This document shows positions 1-5,293 of a stretch of DNA of 15,258 bases, piece by piece. How positions within the stretch are numbered: position 1 is the first letter of the stretch; every line of letters starts with the position of its first letter. Source of the DNA: Saprospiraceae bacterium. GTDB taxonomy: Bacteria; Bacteroidota; Bacteroidia; Chitinophagales; Saprospiraceae. The DNA is taken from contig JABWAJ010000073.1 of the NCBI GenBank assembly GCA_013361075.1, positions 1-15,258 of the forward strand, read 5' to 3'. The notes below the pieces were generated by a model. That model saw only the letters and a program-made list of their open reading frames with translations. It searched no databases and was not told the origin of the DNA. Made by a program: the position numbers and the translations under genes.

Positions 1-445
1 ATAAAAAATGTTTAAAAGTACCATAGAAGGGGCTATAGAAATAGCGCCCGGGTGTACCTTTGTATTCCACAAGGTTGAAAAAAATTGCGAAAAAAAACAG
101 GACCTGGCCTATTGGCAGGATAAAATGCTTGATGTCGCTACGCTTAAGCCGGTAAGCAGGATAGAGTGTTAGCTTTACATAATAAAAAAGCAGCGGCGGA
201 AAAGACAAAGTAAAGTAGATGGGCAAAAACTGAAGCCGGGGATAGTGTACAAATACATTGCTGATGAGCAGGATATTGTGCAATAATGTCAATCCCATGG
301 CAATCAGCAACAGGCCATAGCAGGCATTTGCCCGGCGCTCCCCGGAACGTTTGAGAAAAAATAAGCCCCCCACCGACAGGCTCTGCAACACCCCTGCCAG
401 CAATGCAGCAATGAGCAGATAAAACCAGATTGTATGCGATCCCAT
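1..445 (-). CDS. AraC-type regulator with N-terminal membrane domain (5' part only)
   Basis: An open frame starts at the ATG at 445 and runs off the left edge, giving 148 codons of the N-terminus. The residues seen are strongly hydrophobic, with about four membrane helices (near residues 7-31, 43-63, 73-94 and 106-124). Basic loops separate them, such as KRSGERR at 32-38. The stretch with FLPIYFTLSF, PPLLFYYVKLTLYP and the later RYFYSPFYG resembles the membrane sensor half of Bacteroidota proteins that end in an AraC-type helix-turn-helix domain; that resemblance is from memory of the family. The DNA-binding part would lie outside the window, so the regulator call is inference, while the membrane protein call is firm. 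It follows the aromatic operon on the same strand but has its own -7-like box. Confidence 0.6.
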   Translation of the reverse strand, partial: MGSHTIWFYLLIAALLAGVLQSLSVGGLFFLKRSGERRANACYGLLLIAMGLTLLHNILLISNVFVHYPRLQFLPIYFTLSFPPLLFYYVKLTLYPAYRLKRSDIKHFILPIGQVLFFFAIFFNLVEYKGTPGRYFYSPFYGTFKHFL

Positions 446-468
446 GGCCCGGTGCGTTGTTAAAAGGC

Positions 469-476
469 CAAATTTA
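469..476 (-). promoter_or_regulatory. Bacteroidota -7 element for the AraC-type gene
   Basis: On the minus strand the sequence TAAATTTG fits the Bacteroidota -7 consensus TAnnTTTG exactly and lies 23 bases before the ATG at 445. No clear TTG stands at the expected -33 distance, so only half of the promoter is convincing. Confidence 0.45.
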
Positions 477-593
477 GCACATTATTAGCGTTGTTGAAAA
501 TAACTCGCAGGCCTGTTTGGAATCCTGACCTGAGTTGCCTGCCATTAGCGCAAAGCTTCCTTGAAAAGACATTTACCGGGCATCACCCTTCAT

Positions 594-666
594 GGATTGG
601 TAAAATTGGCTGAAAACACATTCTTTCAGGCTAATCATGGCTACATTCAACCAATTCTACCAATCC
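594..666 (-). other. Long RNA hairpin just downstream of aroF
   Basis: Bases 594-614 and 646-666 form a 21-bp stem around a 31-base loop, beginning 13 bases after the aroF stop codon. Read as minus-strand RNA, the only two non-Watson-Crick positions are G-U wobbles; on the plus strand the same positions would be A-C mismatches. This suggests the structure acts in the aroF transcript. No U-tract follows, so it is not a standard intrinsic terminator. It may protect the mRNA 3' end, or be a decayed inverted repeat. The rest of the gap 446-679 shows nothing else. Confidence 0.5.
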
Positions 667-679
667 CGCCTACCCTGCT

Positions 680-1780
680 TCACAGTTTTTCAATCGGTTT
701 TTCATTCTGGTGCATTACTTTCGACTGCAAACTGATGGACTCTTTATGAATGGCACGCAGGATCGCACCAACGAATTCTTCACTCAGGCCTTTTTTCATG
801 CCCTTGGCAATGGCGCGCTCCAGAATCTCATTCCAGCGGTCGGTTTGCAGAATGGCGATGTTGTTGCGGTATTTGTATTGCCCGATGTTTTCGGCAAGCC
901 CCATCCTGCGTCCCAGCAGGTTGAGTATTTCATCATCAATTTCGTCAATTTCCTGACGCAGGTGATCCAGGCTCTGCAAGAACTCGGGGTCATCGGCACC
1001 CGCTTTGCGAAAAACTAATTTTCCGATCAACTCGTGGTACTGGGCAGGAGTAATTTGCTGAGCGGCATCGCTCCAGGCTGCATCCGGTGTAGGGTGTACT
1101 TCCGTCATCAGGCCATCGAAGTTGAGGTCGAGGGCGTGTTGAGCTACCGCCTGCAGGGTATCGCGGCGACCACAAATGTGGCTGTTGTCGCAAATCATGG
1201 GCAAATCCGGAAACTGGCGCTTGAGTTCTATGGCAATCTGCCAGCGGGGTACATTGCGGTAATTGGACTCCCCGTGGTGCGAAAACCCACGATGGATGAC
1301 GCCAATGCGGGTGATCCCTGCCCGGTAAAGCCGCTCAATGGACCCAATCCAAAGTTTGAGGTCTGGATTGATCGGGTTCTTGACAAGTACCGGAATGTCT
1401 ACGCCCTGGAGCGCATCGGCTACTTCCTGCACGGAAAATGGATTGACCGTGGTACGCGCACCAATCCAAAGCACATCAATGCCATATTTCAGCGCTTCGA
1501 ATACGTGTTGGGTTTTCGCCACCTCGGTAGTGACCTTCAAGCCCGTTTCTTCTTTTACTCTGCGAAGCCAGCCCAATCCAACGGTACCGATACCTTCAAA
1601 TTCTCCCGGGCGGGTGCGGGGCTTCCAGATGCCTGCTCTGAAAAGATCAATGTTTTGGGCAGCCAGTTCATGGGCAGTCTGCAAAACCTGCTCCTCCGTT
1701 TCGGCACTGCATGGTCCTGCAATAATAATGGGCCGCTTTTCTGCGTCGCCGAAAATGGGTTTGAAATTCATGGTTGTCAT
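680..1780 (-). CDS. aroF: Bifunctional DAHP synthase / chorismate mutase
   Basis: This enzyme joins phosphoenolpyruvate and erythrose 4-phosphate (first step of the shikimate pathway) and also turns chorismate into prephenate. Residues 1-260 form a type I-beta DAHP synthase barrel: AGPCSAE at 21-27 with metal-ligand Cys24, KPRT at 53-56, IGAR at 106-109, KNP at 134-136, HRGFS at 163-167, DNSH at 198-201 and TEVHP at 226-230. Residues about 264-350 form an AroQ-type all-helical chorismate mutase with Arg275, Arg291/292, Lys303 and Arg315 where the family has its active-site basic residues. The C-terminal position of the mutase is the known Bacteroidota arrangement, in which the mutase also serves as a prephenate-sensing domain. 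Length 366 is normal. Met4 is an equally possible start. It is the last gene of the aromatic operon. Confidence 0.95.
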   Translation of the reverse strand: MTTMNFKPIFGDAEKRPIIIAGPCSAETEEQVLQTAHELAAQNIDLFRAGIWKPRTRPGEFEGIGTVGLGWLRRVKEETGLKVTTEVAKTQHVFEALKYGIDVLWIGARTTVNPFSVQEVADALQGVDIPVLVKNPINPDLKLWIGSIERLYRAGITRIGVIHRGFSHHGESNYRNVPRWQIAIELKRQFPDLPMICDNSHICGRRDTLQAVAQHALDLNFDGLMTEVHPTPDAAWSDAAQQITPAQYHELIGKLVFRKAGADDPEFLQSLDHLRQEIDEIDDEILNLLGRRMGLAENIGQYKYRNNIAILQTDRWNEILERAIAKGMKKGLSEEFVGAILRAIHKESISLQSKVMHQNEKPIEKL

Positions 1781-1849
1781 CGTATTTACTTTTATTCAAC
1801 TGTCAGAAAATATTTTTTTATAATTCGTTGCGCCTTTTGCAAGAGGTTT

Positions 1850-1870
1850 GGGCGACCGCGAGGGTCGCCC
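1850..1870. repeat. GGGCGACC palindrome between tyrA and aroF
   Basis: A perfect 8-bp inverted repeat (GGGCGACC, 5-base spacer, GGTCGCCC) lies just after the tyrA stop codon. On the minus strand it is preceded by GGTAGCAG and has no U-tract behind it. It resembles GC-rich dispersed intergenic palindromes that recur in bacterial genomes, but only one copy is visible here, so repeat status is inference. It could also shape expression of tyrA relative to aroF. Confidence 0.4.
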
Positions 1871-1873
1871 CTG

Positions 1874-2719
1874 CTACCGCTCCAACACGCGTTTGATGTC
1901 ATTGGCCGCCTCAATTAACCGGTAAAACGTATCGAAATCCTTTTTGATCAACAAACTGCGAAACCTGGACAACTGGTTGATGTGCTCATCCAGTACGTCG
2001 AGTACATTGTCGCGGTTTTGACGGAATATCGGCGTCCACATATCGGGCGAACTTTTGGCTAACCGGACGGTTGAGCTAAAGCCACCGCTTGCCAGTTCAA
2101 AAATCCGTTCTTCGTCTCCTTCTTTGGCCAGCACCGTCAGCGCCAGAGCAAAAGAGCTAATGTGCGAAATGTGCGATACATAGGCCGTATGAACGTCGTG
2201 AGACCGGCTATCAAGGTAGACCACCCGCATGGGCACGGATTCGTAGAGCCGAACCGCACAGGCTACCGCATCCGGATCGCTGTCTTCTTCATCGCAAATG
2301 ACCGTACATTTTCCGTCAAAAAGATTGGGGATGGCAGCTTCAGGGCCGGAATATTCCGTTCCTGCCATCGGGTGTGTGGCTACCAGGCGCCCACGGCGGG
2401 GATGGCCTTTCAGCGCTTCCATCAGCCTGACTTTGGTGGAACCGACATCCAGAACCACCTGTTTTTCCGTTACCAGAGTAAGGATATCCGGCAGCAACTG
2501 GAGCATGGCATCTACAGGGGTAGCCACGATGATGACATCCGATTGCATTACAGCATTTTCCAGCGGCATAGTTTCGTCAATCAACCTGCGGCGGAATGCT
2601 TTATCAATGTTGTCTGAATTGGCATCTACCCCGATGATGCGGGCTGCAAAGCCATTTTCCTTCAGGGTGATGGCTAAGGATCCTCCAATCAATCCGATGC
2701 CTACAATGGTGACTGTCAT
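1874..2719 (-). CDS. tyrA: Prephenate dehydrogenase
   Basis: It oxidatively decarboxylates prephenate to 4-hydroxyphenylpyruvate, the tyrosine branch. The N-terminal Rossmann fold shows GIGLIGGS at 7-14. Asp32 at the end of the second strand points to NAD rather than NADP. DVGSTK is at 91-96, HPMAG at 116-120 with the expected catalytic His116, and SHISH at 182-186. Arg219 followed by SPDMW (224-228) fits the substrate-binding helix. At 281 residues there is no C-terminal ACT domain, so feedback control by tyrosine through ACT is not expected. The start codon overlaps the aminotransferase stop in an ATGA arrangement (2716-2719), suggesting translational coupling. Confidence 0.93.
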   Translation of the reverse strand: MTVTIVGIGLIGGSLAITLKENGFAARIIGVDANSDNIDKAFRRRLIDETMPLENAVMQSDVIIVATPVDAMLQLLPDILTLVTEKQVVLDVGSTKVRLMEALKGHPRRGRLVATHPMAGTEYSGPEAAIPNLFDGKCTVICDEEDSDPDAVACAVRLYESVPMRVVYLDSRSHDVHTAYVSHISHISSFALALTVLAKEGDEERIFELASGGFSSTVRLAKSSPDMWTPIFRQNRDNVLDVLDEHINQLSRFRSLLIKKDFDTFYRLIEAANDIKRVLER

Positions 2720-3897
2720 AGGATTCTTGCAATTGCGGTTTCAAAAGTGGCTTCGTCACTACACAGCGATACCCGCACGTAAGCATTGCCTTGCTGACCG
2801 AAAATGCCTCCCGGTGTCAGGAAAACGTGGTTGTCGTACAGGATCTGGTCTGAAAGCTCATACGCATTGCGATAAGCAGCAGGAATCCTGGCCCAGACAA
2901 ACATGCCGGTTTGGCTGGTATCGTAAGTGCACTGCAACAAATCAAGCAAGGCAAAAGCTTTAACCCGTCGGCCCCGGTAAACTGCATTCAGGGCTTCGTA
3001 CCAGCTTGCCGGGCTTTCCAATGCCCGAACAGCTGCCAATTGCAGGGGTTTAAACATACCGGAATCCATATTGCTTTTGAACCGGAGCACATCGTTCAGG
3101 TAGTCGGCCTGCCCGGCCAGCATGCCCACACGCCAGCCTGCCATGTTGTGCGATTTGCTCAGGGAGTTCAATTCCAGAGCTACTTCTTTGGCACCGGGTA
3201 TGCTGAGCAGGCTGAGCGGGCGCTCATTGAGGATAAAGGCATAAGGGTTGTCGTTGACCAGAAGGATGTGGTGCGCTTTCGCAAAAGCGACAAGGTCTGT
3301 AAAAAATCCGCGGTCGGCCTGAGCACCGGTTGGCATGTGCGGGTAATTGACCCACATGAGTTTTACACGACTCAGGTCAGTAGCAGCCAGTGCATCAAGG
3401 TCAGGTAGCCAGTGCCGGTCTTCAGCAAGGGCATACGGGCGAACGCCTGCACCTGTAAGTAAAGTGGCTGCCCGGTAAGTGGGGTAACCCGGATCGGGTA
3501 CGAGAGCTTCATCGCCAGCTTCTAAGTAGGTCATGGCAATGTGCATGATGCCTTCCTTAGAACCAATCATGGGTAAAATTTCCTTGTCAGGGTGAAGTGC
3601 TACATCGAACCAGTCGAGGTACCATTTGGCGAAAGCCTTGCGAAGTTCAGGGGTTCCGGCATAACTTTGGTACGCATGCTGATCAGATTTTTTACTTTGT
3701 TCCGCCAATTCTTCCACAGTTTCCGGGGAAGGCGGCAAATCAGGACTGCCGATGCCCAGGTTGATGACGGCTTTGCCTTCCGCACGCATGGTGGCGATTT
3801 CGCGGAGTTTTTGTGAGAAGTAGTATTCTTCAATTCCGGACAGGCGGCTGGCTGTACGGATGGTGAAAACAGATTGTTCGGAAATTGCGGTACTCAT
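2716..3897 (-). CDS. PLP-dependent class I/II aminotransferase (aromatic operon)
   Basis: This is a fold-type I aminotransferase of 393 residues. The Schiff-base lysine is Lys248 in SLSKSHN (245-251), followed by GWRVG with Arg256. Asp216 and Tyr219 (NDNPY) fit the cofactor ring contacts. The usual NPxNPTG motif appears here as NYPHMPTG (184-191). Arg375 in YVRVS is the likely substrate carboxylate ligand. Its place between pheA and tyrA, overlapping tyrA by four bases, suggests it transaminates phenylpyruvate and 4-hydroxyphenylpyruvate to Phe and Tyr. Substrate choice is inferred from context; the family also includes aspartate and diaminopimelate aminotransferases. Confidence 0.88.
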   Translation of the reverse strand: MSTAISEQSVFTIRTASRLSGIEEYYFSQKLREIATMRAEGKAVINLGIGSPDLPPSPETVEELAEQSKKSDQHAYQSYAGTPELRKAFAKWYLDWFDVALHPDKEILPMIGSKEGIMHIAMTYLEAGDEALVPDPGYPTYRAATLLTGAGVRPYALAEDRHWLPDLDALAATDLSRVKLMWVNYPHMPTGAQADRGFFTDLVAFAKAHHILLVNDNPYAFILNERPLSLLSIPGAKEVALELNSLSKSHNMAGWRVGMLAGQADYLNDVLRFKSNMDSGMFKPLQLAAVRALESPASWYEALNAVYRGRRVKAFALLDLLQCTYDTSQTGMFVWARIPAAYRNAYELSDQILYDNHVFLTPGGIFGQQGNAYVRVSLCSDEATFETAIARIL

Positions 3898-3932
3898 GAC
3901 ATTGTAATTATGATGCGCGGGCGAACCCTGCT

Positions 3933-4823
3933 TTATTCTTCAATTAATTTCCCTTTCGGGTAAACGCCCAGCACTTTCAGGTGGTGGGTAATGGGGCGAA
4001 TGGCATCCACGGCCTGCTGATAGCTGGGTTTGCCTTCTGAAACAAAGTCCAGAAAAAACAAATATTCCCAGGGTTTGCCGATGATCGGCATTGATTGAAT
4101 TTTGGTCAGGTTGGCATGGTAAGCCGCCAAAACTGCCAAAACTTTATAGAGGCTTCCCACCTCGTGATCTACCGTGAAACTGAGCGATACTTTGTCAGCA
4201 GCCGGGTCTTCGGCCACTTCGGCTTCCCGGCGCAGCACCAGAAAGCGGGTGAGGTTTTTTTTGTTGGTTTCGATGCTTTCAGCCAGCATGTGCATGCCAT
4301 ACAACTCTGCGGCCAGCGAACTGCCGATTGCCCCCACCTGTTGGAGTCCTTTTTCCCGGATATTGCGGGCACTGAGTGCTGTGTCCTCCGCTTCGACCAG
4401 CCGGATGTGCGGGTATTTCCGGAAATATTCGCGACATTGAGCAATGGCAATGGGGTGAGAATGAACCTCGTTCAGGTCTTCTATCGCGACACCAGGTAAA
4501 GCCATCAGGTTTTGGCGAATGCGCAAAAAAACTTCACCCGCAGCCTGCAGACTGGATTCGTTGAGCAGGCGAAAATTGGCCATCAAACCGCCTGCGAGGG
4601 TGTTTTCCATTGCCATCAGACCAACATCGGCCTGTTGGCCTTTTTCAACCATATTCACCAACTCGTCGAAGGTGAGCGCCGGAACGATGTCTACTGGTTC
4701 TGGATTAAAATACTGCCGCGCTGCTATCTCGTGAAATGCCCCGGGAACTCCCTGTATGGCTACCCGGAGCGGAGCATGAAGCGCGGGAATTTCCCCGCCG
4801 GGTACGGTTTCGGTTTGTGTCAT
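3933..4823 (-). CDS. pheA: Prephenate dehydratase
   Basis: It converts prephenate to phenylpyruvate, the phenylalanine branch. The catalytic domain shows ENTLAG at 73-78 (usually ENS), SHPIAIAQC at 122-130, EDTALSA at 146-152 and NLTRF at 190-194, with the Thr-Arg-Phe motif intact. A C-terminal ACT domain (about 212-285) has GSLY at 223-226. The usual ESRP of phenylalanine-binding ACT domains is QSMP here (243-246). The 296-residue length is that of a monofunctional enzyme; the mutase activity comes from the aroF product. It is the first structural gene of the operon, 35 bases before the aminotransferase, with a double attenuator upstream. The ATG at 4823 has no Shine-Dalgarno sequence, which is normal for the phylum. 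Confidence 0.93.
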   Translation of the reverse strand: MTQTETVPGGEIPALHAPLRVAIQGVPGAFHEIAARQYFNPEPVDIVPALTFDELVNMVEKGQQADVGLMAMENTLAGGLMANFRLLNESSLQAAGEVFLRIRQNLMALPGVAIEDLNEVHSHPIAIAQCREYFRKYPHIRLVEAEDTALSARNIREKGLQQVGAIGSSLAAELYGMHMLAESIETNKKNLTRFLVLRREAEVAEDPAADKVSLSFTVDHEVGSLYKVLAVLAAYHANLTKIQSMPIIGKPWEYLFFLDFVSEGKPSYQQAVDAIRPITHHLKVLGVYPKGKLIEE

Positions 4824-4857
4824 AATTTTACTGTAAATTATTGATTGTTAATTCATA

Positions 4858-4899
4858 AAACGAAAAAAGTCCCGTCATTGTGCGGGACTTTTTTCGTTT
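4858..4899 (-). terminator. Attenuator terminator 2, next to pheA
   Basis: A perfect 17-bp inverted repeat (4858-4874 and 4883-4899) with an 8-base loop has a GTCCCG/CGGGAC core flanked by A and T runs. In the minus-strand transcript the hairpin ends in TTTTTTCGTTTTAT. It ends 34 bases before the pheA ATG and follows an aromatic-rich leader peptide, so it reads as the terminator (3:4) structure of an attenuator. Confidence 0.85.
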
Positions 4900-4957
4900 A
4901 GCTGTTTCCAAAAAAAACAGTTAAAAGTGCATGCCCCTTCACGGTGTACCGTAAAAG
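4884..4957 (-). promoter_or_regulatory. Pause hairpin and antiterminator of attenuator 2
   Basis: Segment 1:2 pairs CTTTTACGG (4949-4957) with CCGTGAAGG (4936-4944) around TACA. It lies over the end of the leader peptide and its stop codon. The alternative 2:3 pairing joins GGGGC (4933-4937) to GTCCC of the terminator 5' arm (4884-4888). An inner stem inside it joins TTTA to TAAA and CTGTTT (4915-4920) to AAACAG (4902-4907). The two states exclude each other, as in trp/phe-type attenuation. The pairings were found by eye, without energy calculations. Confidence 0.65.
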
Positions 4958-5001
4958 AAAAACCAATAAAAACCCCAAAATCGCTTAGTTTGGTTAGGCA
5001 T
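4939..5001 (-). CDS. Aromatic-rich leader peptide 2
   Basis: A 20-codon frame reads MPNQTKRFWGFYWFFFYGTP then TGA. Nine of the ten residues at positions 8-17 are Phe, Trp or Tyr (5 Phe, 2 Trp, 2 Tyr). Chance does not readily give such a run directly before a terminator hairpin and a phenylalanine/tyrosine operon. The peptide should act as a sensor: ribosomes slowed at these codons by low charged aromatic tRNA would free segment 2 to form the antiterminator. The stop codon ends one base before that segment. No separate promoter is visible between the two attenuators. Confidence 0.85.
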   Translation of the reverse strand: MPNQTKRFWGFYWFFFYGTP

Positions 5002-5052
5002 TGTGTTTGGTTATGGCTAATTGTTGCGATTCGTTTTATCCACCTTAACGGC

Positions 5053-5081
5053 AAAAAAAAAGTCCCGTTTTTGCGGGACTT
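5053..5081 (-). terminator. Attenuator terminator 1
   Basis: In the minus-strand transcript AAGTCCCG pairs with CGGGACTT around CAAAAA, and the 3' arm runs into nine consecutive T residues (5053-5061). This is a textbook intrinsic terminator. It lies about 230 bases before pheA and just after leader peptide 1, and its GTCCCG/CGGGAC core is the same as that of terminator 2. Confidence 0.87.
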
Positions 5082-5142
5082 CCTAATTTATTTCGATCAC
5101 TTGCCGAACGGATTAGCAGTCCCTTACGATTTGCCGTAAAAG
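5075..5142 (-). promoter_or_regulatory. Pause hairpin and antiterminator of attenuator 1
   Basis: Segment 1:2 pairs CTTTTACG (5135-5142) with CGTAAGGG (5121-5128) around GCAAAT and covers the leader stop codon. The alternative 2:3 pairing joins GGGACT (5118-5123), directly after the TAA stop, to AGTCCC of the terminator (5075-5080). It continues with CTAAT (5112-5116) on ATTAG (5083-5087) across a small internal loop. A ribosome resting at the stop codon would cover GGGACT and let the terminator form. Confidence 0.75.
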
Positions 5143-5180
5143 TAAAAGCTAAACCAAAAATTGTTCGACAAAGCTGCCAT
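5124..5180 (-). CDS. Aromatic-rich leader peptide 1
   Basis: An 18-codon frame reads MAALSNNFWFSFYFYGKS then TAA. Seven of the eight residues at positions 8-15 are aromatic (4 Phe, 1 Trp, 2 Tyr). The start lies 21 bases after the -7 box of the promoter at 5201-5231, so this is the first thing translated from the operon transcript. As in leader 2, the first aromatic codon is number 8 and the peptide ends FYG plus two residues, which suggests the two are diverged copies. The ATG has no Shine-Dalgarno sequence but lies in an A/T-rich context. A different-frame ATG eight bases earlier gives no aromatic run. Confidence 0.85.
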   Translation of the reverse strand: MAALSNNFWFSFYFYGKS

Positions 5181-5200
5181 TGATTCATTTATTATGTCCA

Positions 5201-5231
5201 CAAACGTATGGATTAATTTGATTGCGCGCAA
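5201..5231 (-). promoter_or_regulatory. Promoter of the aromatic operon
   Basis: On the minus strand a TTG (5229-5231) is followed after 20 bases by TACGTTTG (5201-5208), matching the Bacteroidota TTG / TAnnTTTG promoter. Transcription should start near 5195, giving leader peptide 1 a very short 5' UTR. The pheA ATG would be about 370 bases downstream, past both attenuators. Confidence 0.7.
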
Positions 5232-5232
5232 T
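5221..5232. promoter_or_regulatory. Palindrome over the -33 element, possible operator
   Basis: ATTGCGCGCAAT is a perfect 12-bp palindrome that contains the -33 TTG of the aromatic operon promoter. A repressor bound here would block the promoter, but no partner regulator can be named. Confidence 0.3.
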
Positions 5233-5253
5233 AGGGAGCGCTTTATTTTTTAT

Positions 5254-5276
5254 AAAAAACGAATGAATTCATTAGT
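5254..5276 (-). terminator. Possible weak terminator after the ABC exporter gene
   Basis: After the ABC gene stop (5294) the minus strand carries an imperfect short stem, AC-T-AATG, AATT, CATT-C-GT, running into six T residues. The stem is AT-rich and has one mismatch, so termination may be partial. It lies before the aromatic operon promoter. Confidence 0.3.
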
Positions 5277-5293
5277 ATCCTTTTAACCAAGGC

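Noticed and set aside
561..749. 62-codon plus-strand frame between the AraC-type gene and aroF
   Set aside because: It overlaps the hairpin and the end of aroF, and the composition is not protein-like.
1034..1918. 294-codon open frame on the plus strand across aroF
   Set aside because: It is antisense to a well-supported DAHP synthase/chorismate mutase gene and has no recognisable motifs; a compositional shadow.
4927..5139. 70-codon plus-strand frame in the leader region
   Set aside because: It runs antisense through both leader peptides and terminator 1, whose arrangement explains the sequence better.
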